The notes beneath the pieces are model-generated. The model saw only the letters and a program-made list of their open reading frames with translations, had not been told where the DNA came from and did no database searches. A DNA stretch of 64,000 nt from Alkalibacillus filiformis (GTDB lineage: Bacteria > Bacillota > Bacilli > Bacillales > Alkalibacillaceae). Made by a program: the position numbers and the translations under genes. The DNA lies in contig NZ_JAUSUP010000001.1 in the NCBI RefSeq assembly GCF_030814115.1, positions 124,001-188,000 on the forward strand, in the 5' to 3' direction. This document shows positions 32,428-39,971 of this stretch, piece by piece. Position 1 is the first letter of the stretch. The number at the start of each line of letters is the position of its first letter.

Positions 32428-32817
32428 CTAATCCAAAAACTTCTGCTTTAACTCAGGTGTTGGCATCATGCAAGAATCCCGTCTGCCGAAGATTTTGTGG
32501 CGATTGCGAGCCAAGAAATCGTACAACTGGTCTCTTATCGGTTTAGGAATAATTCGAAGCACATAAAGATACTTCCAAGCGCCGTCCATCTTTTTAACAA
32601 TTTGAAGTGCACCTGAAGATTTTGTGTACATCTTACCATTTGTAATTACAATAATGGAGTCTAAATCGTGTTGGTCGATTTGACTGGTAACACGTTCACC
32701 AAAGTCACTTTGTAAAGCGGCGAAGCGGAAGTGGTCCTGTGAGTCGTGTTTAATTAAAAGCTGCACGACACCGTTGCAAAGATTACAAACACCGTCAAAA
32801 AGAATAACAACCTTCAT
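32428..32817 (-). CDS. yuxK: DCC-family thiol-disulfide oxidoreductase (YuxK, DUF393)
   Basis: 129 residues from the ATG at 32817 behind AAAGGGGA. The diagnostic N-terminal motif FDGVCNLCNG holds the CxxC redox pair (the 'DCC' name comes from this Asp-Cys-Cys pattern); later come RFAALQSDFG, and the C-terminal FLARNRHKIFGRRDSCMMPTPE with a third cysteine. Thioredoxin-like fold, cytosolic. Members reduce or exchange disulfides of unknown partners. The zinc-finger membrane gene lies 15 bp upstream in the same direction. Confidence 0.9.
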   Translation of the reverse strand: MKVVILFDGVCNLCNGVVQLLIKHDSQDHFRFAALQSDFGERVTSQIDQHDLDSIIVITNGKMYTKSSGALQIVKKMDGAWKYLYVLRIIPKPIRDQLYDFLARNRHKIFGRRDSCMMPTPELKQKFLD

Positions 32818-32832
32818 AAAATCCCCTTTCAA

Positions 32833-33132
32833 CTACCACATTGGTTCCTCTTCATTCGATAGCTTATAAATAAATGGTGATAATAAGATCATCGCTGCAA
32901 TAATGACTGCTGCAAAAGCAACAACCCACACAAATGGAACGTTAACTGCATTAAGAAAAACAATCAAAATAAACGCGATAATCGTCATGTTAAAAGATCT
33001 TTTACGACTGCTGGCTGTGTAATATTGTGTTTCACCACAGCTAGGACACTGATGACCGACTCGAGATTTCCAACTAAACGGAAGAGCCTCTTTGTATTTG
33101 AATTCATATTGGCAATTTGCACAAGTTAACAT
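32833..33132 (-). CDS. TIGR04104-family zinc-finger membrane protein
   Basis: 99 residues from the ATG at 33132 behind AGAGGTG. An N-terminal zinc ribbon has CANC, about 22 residues, then CPSC; it is followed by a basic link and two membrane segments (NMTIIAFILIVFLNAVNVPFV and VAFAAVIIAAMILLSPFIY), ending with an acidic tail. This is the cxxc_20_cxxc pattern of small Bacillales membrane proteins with unknown role. It is upstream of, and probably co-transcribed with, the DCC-family gene, which suggests a redox link. Confidence 0.82.
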   Translation of the reverse strand: MLTCANCQYEFKYKEALPFSWKSRVGHQCPSCGETQYYTASSRKRSFNMTIIAFILIVFLNAVNVPFVWVVAFAAVIIAAMILLSPFIYKLSNEEEPMW

Positions 33133-33196
33133 AGTTGCTAGCACCTCTTTATGTAACGTTTACTCCTCTTTATGGTATCATATTTTATAACAAGAG

Positions 33197-33210
33197 ACGT
33201 TAAATAACGT
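33197..33210. promoter_or_regulatory. palindrome before the response-regulator gene
   Basis: ACGTTA-AA-TAACGT, a perfect inverted repeat 16 bp upstream of the regulator's start codon; AACGTTT recurs just after it. It may be an operator or simply part of the leader. Confidence 0.35.
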
Positions 33211-33225
33211 TTAGTAGGTGATTAG

Positions 33226-33921
33226 ATGACGCAAATTTTAGTCGTTGAAGACGAAGCGAAAATTGCTCGTGTGTTAGAGCTCGAGCTTGATTTTGAAGGG
33301 TATGACGTAACAAAAGCTGAGACAGGCTATGAAGCGCTTGAACAGTTCCGTACTCAAAAATGGGATTTAATTTTACTCGATATTATGCTTCCAGAAATGA
33401 GTGGAATTGAATTGCTACGTCGTTTGAGAAAAGATGATGAAAAGACGCCAGTCATTATGCTAACAGCTAAAGATGCGGTTGAGGATAAAGTGACTGGACT
33501 TGATTCTGGTGCGCAAGATTATGTTACTAAACCGTTTCAAATTGAGGAGTTATTAGCCAGGATTCGTGTTCATTTAAAGAGCAATACACAAGAAGTAGAA
33601 CAAGGTGAATGGCTGACATTTGATGAATTAAAATTAAATCAATCAACGCGCGAAGTCTATCGTGGGGAACGCTCAATGGAACTAACACCAAAAGAGTTCG
33701 ATTTGTTAGTGTATTTAATGGAAAATCGTAAACAAGTTCTAACGCGCGAGCAAATATTAGATACTGTATGGGGTTATGATTATGTTGGTGATACGAACGT
33801 GGTCGATGTTTATATTCGTTATTTAAGAAGAAAAGTCGATTTAACTGATGAAAAGCCACTAATCCATACGGTTCGTGGTGTTGGTTATGTGATGAAGGAT
33901 GCTTATGAAGCTAAGAAATAA
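33226..33921 (+). CDS. OmpR-family response regulator
   Basis: 231 residues. Receiver domain with the acidic pair VVEDEAK, phospho-acceptor Asp52 in LILLDIMLP, Thr in IMLTAKD and Lys in YVTKPF. A winged-helix DNA-binding domain (LTPKEFDLLVYLMENRKQVLTREQ, then VDVYIRYLRRKVD) follows. The histidine-kinase gene overlaps its end. A PepSY-protein gene comes next, the arrangement of B. subtilis ykoG-ykoH-ykoI. It most likely binds the TTTTAAT direct repeats found at 35245 and 36698. Confidence 0.93.
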   Translation: MTQILVVEDEAKIARVLELELDFEGYDVTKAETGYEALEQFRTQKWDLILLDIMLPEMSGIELLRRLRKDDEKTPVIMLTAKDAVEDKVTGLDSGAQDYVTKPFQIEELLARIRVHLKSNTQEVEQGEWLTFDELKLNQSTREVYRGERSMELTPKEFDLLVYLMENRKQVLTREQILDTVWGYDYVGDTNVVDVYIRYLRRKVDLTDEKPLIHTVRGVGYVMKDAYEAKK

Positions 33922-35239
33922 AATTTTCGTCTATACGACAGGACTATTTATATTATTGTTAATTGCATTTGCTGGTGCTATTTATTATTTGTTTGCAGAC
34001 CATACTTATGAACGTGAGTTAGATCGGCTTGAAGTTGACACTACAAACATGGTTACTAATTTAACAGATGTTGAGGCTAACATCCCAGTCGATGATTTGC
34101 TTCGTGCTTATGTACCTTCTAACGGCTCAATTCGTGTACTCGATTCGGATTACAATATGATGACGTCAGTTACATCGGGAGAACAAATGACGTTGTTTGA
34201 TGTGACGATGCCAGAGCAGCGTGGGCGTTTCGTTCAACTTTTACAAAGTGATCAAACGTTAGCTATCGTCCAAGAACCGATGATTTGGCAAGATGGACAA
34301 GTTGTTTACATCCAAGTGATTGAAAATTTATCGCATATTGATGAAACACTAAACAACTTACAACTTGTCTTACTGTTTGTTGTATTAATTGGTGTCGTGC
34401 CGGTTATTGTTTCGGGTAAACTTTTGGCTGATCTAATATTAGGCCCTATTCAATCGCTTATTCAAACGATGAATGATATTAAAGAAAGTCAAACGTTTAA
34501 ACAAATACCGCTTGAGCGTCAATCAAAAGATGAACTATACACGATGACAGAGACGTTTAATGACATGATCGCTTTACTTCAAGAACACTATGAAAAACAA
34601 GAACAGTTTGTTTCCAATGCGTCTCATGAACTTAGAACGCCAATTACGGTAATTGAGTCTTACGCTAATTTAGTTAAGAGGCGAGGACTTGAACGGCCAG
34701 AAGTGGTTGAAGAAGCGATTGAGGCCATTGCGTCTGAATCTACACGTATGAAAGATTTAACTGAGCAATTGTTGTTGCTAGCTAAACGAGACCAAGATTG
34801 GCAAATCCGTAATGATGAAGTGAATCTGAAAAGTTTGTTGCAAACTATTAGTGGTCATATAGCACACGCTTATAACAGAGAGATCCGGGTCGATGTGGAC
34901 AAATCATTTGAAGTTGAAACAGATGAACAAAAATTGACACAACTGTTATACATTTTATTGGATAATGCGTTGAAATATAGTGAAGAGCCTGTTGATCTTA
35001 TTTTATCAGGTGAACAAAAGTCAGTGATCACAATTCAGGATTATGGTGTTGGAATTCCCGAAGATTATCAATCAAGAGTGTTTGAACGGTTTTACCGAGT
35101 TGATGAAGCGAGGAATCGACAAACAGGTGGTAGTGGTCTAGGGTTAACGCTGGCAAAAGAAATTAGCCATGCTTTAAATATTGACTTACGATTAACGAGT
35201 GTAGAGGGTCAAGGGACGACAATTAAGTTGTATTTTTAA
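33899..35239 (+). CDS. sensor histidine kinase (ArlS/YkoH-like)
   Basis: 446 residues; ATGs at 33899 and 33905 are both possible. Two membrane segments (residues about 9-32 and 160-185) enclose an extracytoplasmic sensor of about 125 residues. HAMP, then the dimerisation box with His243 in FVSNASHELRTPI, then ATPase motifs: ILLDNALKYS (N box), DYGVGIPED (G1), FERFYRVD (F box) and GGSGLGLTLAKEI (G2). It overlaps the regulator gene by 23 bp, so the two are co-translated. The stimulus is unknown; the linked PepSY proteins point to an envelope signal. Confidence 0.93.
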   Translation: MLMKLRNKIFVYTTGLFILLLIAFAGAIYYLFADHTYERELDRLEVDTTNMVTNLTDVEANIPVDDLLRAYVPSNGSIRVLDSDYNMMTSVTSGEQMTLFDVTMPEQRGRFVQLLQSDQTLAIVQEPMIWQDGQVVYIQVIENLSHIDETLNNLQLVLLFVVLIGVVPVIVSGKLLADLILGPIQSLIQTMNDIKESQTFKQIPLERQSKDELYTMTETFNDMIALLQEHYEKQEQFVSNASHELRTPITVIESYANLVKRRGLERPEVVEEAIEAIASESTRMKDLTEQLLLLAKRDQDWQIRNDEVNLKSLLQTISGHIAHAYNREIRVDVDKSFEVETDEQKLTQLLYILLDNALKYSEEPVDLILSGEQKSVITIQDYGVGIPEDYQSRVFERFYRVDEARNRQTGGSGLGLTLAKEISHALNIDLRLTSVEGQGTTIKLYF

Positions 35240-35244
35240 GCGGG

Positions 35245-35278
35245 TTTTAATTAAATTTTAATCTTTGTGCGGTATAGT
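35245..35278 (+). promoter_or_regulatory. response-regulator direct repeat and promoter of the PepSY gene
   Basis: TTTTAAT at 35245-35251 and again at 35256-35262 (11-bp period), 10 bp upstream of a TATAGT -10 element (35273-35278). This is the usual geometry of OmpR-type activation. The same repeat with the same period occurs at 36698. Confidence 0.65.
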
Positions 35279-35329
35279 GATGGTAACAATTATACGGCTT
35301 ACAGTTTTTAAATATTAAGGATGGTTAAC

Positions 35330-36166
35330 ATGAAACGAAGACAGGTCGCTTGGTTAGTAGGTGGGTTCATATTAACAATTTTCATATTCGTAATAGCACA
35401 ACAATTTATTTTTTCCCCAGCTTCAGCTGAACAACTGTCACGTGAAAAAGCAGAGCAGCATGTAAGTGAGCGGTTTGACGGTGAGATTAAAGGGGTGCAT
35501 GAAACGACGTCACATTATGAGTTTGAGGTTGAATTAAAAACAGGCGTTTACCGTGTCTCTGTTGAAAAACAACGAGGTCATGTTGAACAGTTAACGCGTG
35601 AAGAAGCTTACGAATATGAAGAAGAAGTTAATGAAGAAACCGAAGTAGAAGAAAATCAATCTGAAGAAGCACAAGAGGATGAAGAAAGTACAGAAGAGAT
35701 AGAAGAGCCGGCTGATGAAGAAGAACCAACGATCTTATCTTATGATCAAGTAACGTCGATCGCATTAAATGAACAGGAAGGAAACATTACCGAACTTAAC
35801 TTAATGGATGAAGATGAGCCTTATTATCAGTTAATTATTGAAGATGAAGAAATGGTATATGAAATGATGATTGATGCGTATGAAGGGACTGTGATCTCTT
35901 TACAGTCTGAAGCTAAAACTCCTGATACAGTCGTCTCTGAAGAAGAAGCGGTTGAAATTGTCTTAAGTGAAATTGAAGGTGATGTAACAGGCGTTGACCT
36001 TCGTGAAGTGGAAGGTAGCTTGTATTACTTTATGACAGTTGTTCTTAATGAGGAAGAGCAAGCAATTGCACAAGTTAATGCTTTTTCAGGTGAAATTCAT
36101 TCGGTTGCTTGGGAAGAACGTGAAGAAGAAAATGATGATGACGAAAGTGAAGAAGAGGAAGAATGA
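35330..36166 (+). CDS. membrane-anchored PepSY-domain protein
   Basis: 278 residues from the ATG at 35330 behind AAGGATGG. One N-terminal membrane anchor (QVAWLVGGFILTIFIFVIAQQ), then three PepSY-like modules at about 35-85, 130-190 and 200-255, each with SREKAEQHV / SYDQVTSIAL / SEEEAVEIVL starts. The first is joined by a very acidic linker (residues about 95-135). PepSY domains are thought to inhibit proteases or modulate kinases outside the cell. Its place behind the two-component genes resembles YkoI. The C-terminal EEEEE codons form one arm of a terminator hairpin. Confidence 0.85.
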   Translation: MKRRQVAWLVGGFILTIFIFVIAQQFIFSPASAEQLSREKAEQHVSERFDGEIKGVHETTSHYEFEVELKTGVYRVSVEKQRGHVEQLTREEAYEYEEEVNEETEVEENQSEEAQEDEESTEEIEEPADEEEPTILSYDQVTSIALNEQEGNITELNLMDEDEPYYQLIIEDEEMVYEMMIDAYEGTVISLQSEAKTPDTVVSEEEAVEIVLSEIEGDVTGVDLREVEGSLYYFMTVVLNEEEQAIAQVNAFSGEIHSVAWEEREEENDDDESEEEEE

Positions 36167-36185
36167 CTTATTCTTCCTCTTCTTC
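36149..36185. terminator. coding-sequence hairpin shared by two convergent genes
   Basis: GAAGAAGAGGAAGAAT (36149-36164) pairs perfectly over 16 bp with ATTCTTCCTCTTCTTC (36170-36185). Both arms are the poly-Glu codons of the two converging genes, and both stop codons (TGA at 36164, TTA at 36168) fall at the loop. No separate terminator exists between them. Confidence 0.75.
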
Positions 36186-36629
36186 TATGTCTTCTACGTC
36201 AACTTCTTCCCACTCAAGGTCATTTTCGATTGTATCAAGATGATTAGATTCGCTTACAATTTCATAAGCTGCTACACCATCTTCAGTGAAAAACATGACG
36301 GCTTCTTCTGACATTTCAATGATATAGTTATCAAAGGATATAATGTAACTTGAAGCATCAACCCTTGAATCAGTTCGTCTAATTTCAAGGTCAGAAAAGT
36401 CATCTAAAATTTGAGAAATAACTTCAGAATCTTCTACTTGTACTTCTTGTGAACCTTCAGCACCACTACCACTTAAAATATTGATCTCCTCAACTTCATC
36501 TAATTGATTTAAGAAGACTTCATCAAACGATTCAGCTTCAGGTTCTGGTTCCGTATAAATAACCGTAAATAGAACGATGACCAGAAGTCCTGCAACGATT
36601 GAGGTGATTAGTGTTTTTTTAGTATCCAA
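36168..36629 (-). CDS. membrane-anchored acidic protein, unknown function
   Basis: 153 residues. An N-terminal anchor (KKTLITSIVAGLLVIVLFTVIY) is followed by an acidic extracytoplasmic part with beta-strand-like segments (EVEEINILSGSG, SSYIISFDNYIIEMSEEAVMFF). It ends in EDIEEEEE, whose codons make the terminator hairpin with the converging PepSY gene. Topology and size resemble the other single-anchor proteins of this locus. No family recognised. It is divergent from the second PepSY gene and may share its control region. Confidence 0.75.
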   Translation of the reverse strand: MDTKKTLITSIVAGLLVIVLFTVIYTEPEPEAESFDEVFLNQLDEVEEINILSGSGAEGSQEVQVEDSEVISQILDDFSDLEIRRTDSRVDASSYIISFDNYIIEMSEEAVMFFTEDGVAAYEIVSESNHLDTIENDLEWEEVDVEDIEEEEE

Positions 36630-36697
36630 TAATAACTCCCCCTTTTACTAAATCTATTATTTAGATACTCCTATTTTATCATAAATTTTCGGACAAA

Positions 36698-36715
36698 TTT
36701 TAATCTTTTTTTAAT
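36698..36715. promoter_or_regulatory. second TTTTAAT direct repeat
   Basis: TTTTAAT at 36698-36704 and 36709-36715, again with 11-bp period, between the divergent acidic-protein and second PepSY genes. The flanking bases AAATTTTAATCTTT are identical to those at the 35245 site. No clean -10 at the expected distance was found on the plus strand. Confidence 0.55.
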
Positions 36716-36797
36716 GTTGTTATCTCCTTTTTCTCATGTTCGTTGACTAAACTAGACATTGTAGAGCTTGAAAACGAGTCATCGATGGAGGAAAAAT

Positions 36798-37355
36798 ATG
36801 CGTAAAAAAATATTTTACAGTACATTTGCCGGCACATTCGTTTTAGGTAGTTTCTTCGGTATTTCAACTGTTGAAACGAAAGAACAACCATATTCAGAAG
36901 CAAAAACAGATGCGGAGGCGAATGTGATGTTAGATGCGACAAAATTAATCGGACATAATGAATTAGAACAAATCGTCTATGAACAAGTTGAAGGTAAAAT
37001 TGAAAATCTAGAATTAAATGGACAAGAGCAATTTGAAGTCAATGTATCACAAGGGAACTACACTTATGATTTAACGGTCGATGGCGTAAGCGGTAAAGTT
37101 CTCTCAATTGATAAACAACGTGTTAATCGTGTGCAGTCTATTAGTATAGAAGATGCTAAGAAATATGTCCAAACAACAATTGAAAAGTTAGATGCGATTG
37201 AACTAGCATTAGAGACGGTAAACGGTAACCCAGTTCAAGCGGATTTAGTAGAAGAGAAGGGTGACTTAATCTACTTAGTTGTCATTGAGTATGGTGATTA
37301 TGAGTATGACGTAAGTGTCGATGCTGTTTCTGGTGTTGTGTTAAATGTAAGTTAA
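36798..37355 (+). CDS. PepSY-domain protein with N-terminal anchor or signal peptide
   Basis: 185 residues from the ATG at 36798 behind GGAGG. The N-terminus RKKIFYSTFAGTFVLGSFFGIS is a signal or anchor. Two PepSY modules follow: LIGHNELEQIVYEQVEGKIENLEL through VSGKVLSID, and SIEDAKKYVQTTIEKLDAIELAL through VSGVVLNVS. Each ends in the DGVSGKV/DAVSGVV turn typical of the domain. Its upstream direct repeat suggests control by the nearby two-component system, making it a second PepSY output. It is monocistronic with a terminator directly behind. Confidence 0.85.
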   Translation: MRKKIFYSTFAGTFVLGSFFGISTVETKEQPYSEAKTDAEANVMLDATKLIGHNELEQIVYEQVEGKIENLELNGQEQFEVNVSQGNYTYDLTVDGVSGKVLSIDKQRVNRVQSISIEDAKKYVQTTIEKLDAIELALETVNGNPVQADLVEEKGDLIYLVVIEYGDYEYDVSVDAVSGVVLNVS

Positions 37356-37387
37356 ACTTGCTTGTGTCTAAGACAGGCAAGTTTTTC
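37354..37387 (+). terminator. intrinsic terminator
   Basis: AAACTTGCTTGT pairs with ACAGGCAAGTTT, then a T-run. Ends the second PepSY gene. Confidence 0.85.
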
Positions 37388-37481
37388 TTTGTTAATAGAC
37401 ATGTTTGTACATCTTGTCTCTATTATAATAATATAGTAGATAGAAGATTGAGAATTCTTACTTAGGTGGAGGGGAATTAGC

Positions 37482-38036
37482 TTGAAGGATTTTATACATA
37501 GATATGAATATTTAGAGAAGAAAAAAGAACTGTATGGCAAAGAGAAAGTTTATGTTAAGAGTACAAACGTAGAGCCACGGCATTTGTATCAATACGGTGA
37601 TCTAAAAGTCGTCATCCGTGATTTTGATTATTTAACAGAAGATGAGATTAAACAAGCGTTCGACTACGAGGAAAAAAGGTTATATCCAGAACGTTTCATT
37701 CCTCAAGGTCCGAACTGTTATGATCAAAATGGAACTTGCACATTTTGGGATATTAATTTTAACCAAGATGCTGATGAGAATGGGTATTGTCACTATTTAA
37801 ATCAAGGTGATTGGGAAGACGACACAGCCCTCTATAAGAAGTGCAAAGCTTGTGAGATCAATCTTGAAGAACCGGAGACAGAACAGGTGCCATTATTATT
37901 TGAGTTATATGTTCATGGTGAAGTGTATGGCAGCGGAGATTCTAACGAAGTTCATCAGTTGTTTAAGCAATTTATTGAACAAGAAGACATTCAAGATGAA
38001 GTTGATATAAAGTTAATCAAAAAAGAAGAAAAATAA
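37482..38036 (+). CDS. acidic cysteine-containing protein, unknown function
   Basis: 184 residues from a TTG 9 nt behind GGAGGGG. The centre has a cysteine cluster: NCYDQNGTCTFWDINF, GYCHYLN and KKCKACEI, five cysteines that could form a metal site. The C-terminal 50 residues look like a small alpha/beta module (LLFELYVHGEVYGSGDSNEV). Strongly acidic overall, no signal peptide. I do not recognise the family. It is a single gene closed by a bidirectional terminator. Confidence 0.75.
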   Translation: MKDFIHRYEYLEKKKELYGKEKVYVKSTNVEPRHLYQYGDLKVVIRDFDYLTEDEIKQAFDYEEKRLYPERFIPQGPNCYDQNGTCTFWDINFNQDADENGYCHYLNQGDWEDDTALYKKCKACEINLEEPETEQVPLLFELYVHGEVYGSGDSNEVHQLFKQFIEQEDIQDEVDIKLIKKEEK

Positions 38037-38065
38037 ACTTGGACTAGTTTAACTAATCCAAGTTT
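38035..38065. terminator. bidirectional terminator
   Basis: AAACTTGGA-TAGT pairs with ACTA-TCCAAGTTT around TTA. It separates two convergent genes. Confidence 0.8.
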
Positions 38066-38077
38066 CAATTATGATTC

Positions 38078-38221
38078 TTATTTAAAAAGCTTGCGAAATG
38101 CTTTTCCTGTTGTGCGGCCAGCAACACGTCGACCGACCCGGCGTCCAACTCTGCCTTTTCGGACAGAATCGACATCGTTCCAAATGCGTAAAAACTTATA
38201 AATGCTCGATTTCAGACTCAC
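38078..38221 (-). CDS. small, very basic protein (47 aa)
   Basis: Start chosen at the GTG at 38221, 5 nt behind AGGTG; the longer frame to 38278 has no signal. After SLKSSIYKFLRIWNDVDSV comes an Arg/Gly-rich tail (KGRVGRRVGRRVAGRTTGKA) ending FRKLFK. The net charge is strongly positive, so binding to nucleic acid or the membrane surface is likely. Similar short basic proteins are widespread in Bacillaceae, but I know of no assigned role. Confidence 0.7.
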   Translation of the reverse strand: MSLKSSIYKFLRIWNDVDSVRKGRVGRRVGRRVAGRTTGKAFRKLFK

Positions 38222-38373
38222 TATATCACCTGCCTGAAGCAAATTGTTTATAATTATATTATAAATGATTGAATGCAATTTGAAAAACTGTTAATTATTT
38301 CGTTTTTTTCTAGTGATGTTTATAGATGTCTGTTATAAGTATTTTATAAGAAAAATTACGAGAGTGTGTTTAG

Positions 38374-38490
38374 ATGATTGAGTTAATTGGGTATTGTTGT
38401 AAATGTGGTCGAAAAGTTTATTGTGAAAATGGATTTTTGGACGGTGAACATGTGAACGGTCAATTATTTTGTTCAAGATGTAACACATAA
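38374..38490 (+). CDS. 38-residue zinc-ribbon protein
   Basis: ATG at 38374, no strong ribosome-binding site. The product MIELIGYCCKCGRKVYCENG continues to LFCSRCNT. The CCKC and CSRC knuckles make one zinc ribbon with almost nothing else. Such single-ribbon proteins occur in Bacilli without assigned function. The glutathione peroxidase gene follows 19 bp downstream, so co-transcription is likely. Too short to be certain. Confidence 0.55.
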   Translation: MIELIGYCCKCGRKVYCENGFLDGEHVNGQLFCSRCNT

Positions 38491-38509
38491 TGTTGGGGGA
38501 GGTCTTTTT

Positions 38510-38992
38510 TTGAGCGAATTATACAGTATTGAGGTGGAACAAGGTAACGGAAGCCAGCAGTCAATGTCTGATTATGAAGGTAAAGTCCTTTTAATCGTTA
38601 ATACGGCTAGTAAATGTGGCTTTACATCGCAGTTTGAAGGTTTGCAACATCTTTATGAGAAACATCAAAGTGACGGGTTTGAGATCTTAGGGTTTCCATG
38701 TGATCAGTTTATGAATCAAGAGTTTGATGAACAAGGTGAAATTGAAAGCTTTTGTAAGCTTAATTATGGTGTATCATTTCCAATTTATAAAAAAGTCGAT
38801 GTTAAAGGTGACGAACAAAGTGACTTGTTCCAATTTTTAACGGGTGAGAAGAAGGGCTTTTTAGGTGGCGAAATTAAATGGAACTTTACAAAGTTTTTAG
38901 TTGATCAAGATGGTAAAGTGATTAGACGTTATCCACCACAAACGACACCAGCTAAAATTGAAAGTGATATTATCAATTTATTAAAGAACTGA
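38510..38992 (+). CDS. bsaA: glutathione peroxidase-like thiol peroxidase (BsaA)
   Basis: 160 residues from the TTG at 38510, behind GGGGGAGG. The peroxidatic Cys36 in NTASKCGFT replaces selenocysteine; the Gln of FGLQHLY-like DGFEILGFPCDQF and the Trp of IKWNFTKFLVD complete the catalytic triad. A second Cys in FPCDQF fits the thioredoxin-dependent class. It reduces organic peroxides or H2O2 in the cytosol, probably using thioredoxin or bacillithiol. Ends with a strong terminator. Confidence 0.93.
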   Translation: MSELYSIEVEQGNGSQQSMSDYEGKVLLIVNTASKCGFTSQFEGLQHLYEKHQSDGFEILGFPCDQFMNQEFDEQGEIESFCKLNYGVSFPIYKKVDVKGDEQSDLFQFLTGEKKGFLGGEIKWNFTKFLVDQDGKVIRRYPPQTTPAKIESDIINLLKN

Positions 38993-39006
38993 AATATATT
39001 GACGTG

Positions 39007-39045
39007 AAGTAGTCTAATTTAGTTTGAATTAGACTACTTTTTTAT
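39007..39045 (+). terminator. intrinsic terminator
   Basis: AAGTAGTCTAATT pairs perfectly with AATTAGACTACTT, followed by TTTTT. A further stem AGGGGACTT/AAGTCCCCT lies at 39064-39101. Confidence 0.88.
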
Positions 39046-39119
39046 GTTTTAGGGACATAAAAGAGGGGACTTCGGCGCTTTGAATTGAGCTAAAGTCCCC
39101 TAAATCACTTTAGAGCTTA

Positions 39120-39160
39120 GGTTCATCCGACATTAATGGTACGTCGTCCGACACTTTTCC
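39120..39160. repeat. repeat array 4: two units of the TCCGACATTA type
   Basis: TTCATCCGACATTAATGG and GTCGTCCGACACTTTT, with cores (CG at 39128 and 39149) 21 bp apart. The units belong to the left-half family of array 3. It lies between convergent genes, as array 1 does. Confidence 0.65.
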
Positions 39161-39180
39161 AACTAGTAATGATGTATAGT

Positions 39181-39834
39181 TTAAAATTCTTCACGTATAT
39201 TTCGATCACTAAAGATAAGCGCATCATCGTTAAACCCTAGTGTGAAACTACCGCCTGGAATGTCTAGCTCTGAACGCATTAGACTGATTATTTCTTTCAT
39301 ATGGTCCTCATCATCTGATTCTTGTCCACGATCTAATGTCACTCGGATGATCGGTTTTGCTGATTGTCCTTGTAGTGATGGGATGTCATTACGGTCAATA
39401 TTTAAATGGTGACCAATGTCTTTCGGGTAAGTAATCCACATATCATAGATTATATCTGTTCCAAAACGTTCTTCTAGTTCAGCAGTTAGAAATTGTTCCA
39501 ATTCATATTCCCAAGTTTCAGCTACGTAACTATCCATATATTCATCGTATTGATTATGACGATACACTAAAAATCTAAAATGATCATGCTCTTCAGTCTC
39601 TACTATTGCAGCATAACGAAATTGTTCATATACTCCAGTATTATCAAACAACGTATCAACGACTTCAGTTTGTTGATCAAAGTTCTCTGCTAAGTATTGT
39701 TCAGCTTCATCTATAACTTCTTCAGCTTCTCCTGAGTCTTCAGTTAACCCTAAGTAAGATAGATAGAAAACACCAATTAATAAAAAGAACACAATAATTA
39801 GTCCTGCGATTAATGCTTTTTTCTTTGCATCCAT
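39181..39834 (-). CDS. single-anchor hypothetical protein
   Basis: 217 residues. N-terminal anchor AKKKALIAGLIIVFFLLIGVFYLSYLG, then an acidic extracytoplasmic domain (VIDEAEQYLAENFDQQTEVVD...), with alternating strands and helices and no known motif. Same topology and acidity as the anchored proteins at 36168 and 36798. Monocistronic, convergent with the peroxidase gene. Function unknown. Confidence 0.75.
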   Translation of the reverse strand: MDAKKKALIAGLIIVFFLLIGVFYLSYLGLTEDSGEAEEVIDEAEQYLAENFDQQTEVVDTLFDNTGVYEQFRYAAIVETEEHDHFRFLVYRHNQYDEYMDSYVAETWEYELEQFLTAELEERFGTDIIYDMWITYPKDIGHHLNIDRNDIPSLQGQSAKPIIRVTLDRGQESDDEDHMKEIISLMRSELDIPGGSFTLGFNDDALIFSDRNIREEF

Positions 39835-39971
39835 AAGTTCACCTCATTCGATTAATCCAACGTTTATTATAAGGCTTTTTCATCCTATTCGTAAATTAAA
39901 AGTTAAAAAGTACATATAAGTGTTAAATTTTTAGAATTTTTATATTATTATAATAAAAAGGGGGTTGTGCT

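Noticed and set aside
36039-36311. Plus-strand frame running over the end of the PepSY gene into the convergent gene
   Set aside because: Crosses the terminator hairpin and overlaps two well-supported genes; lysine-rich shadow of Glu codons.
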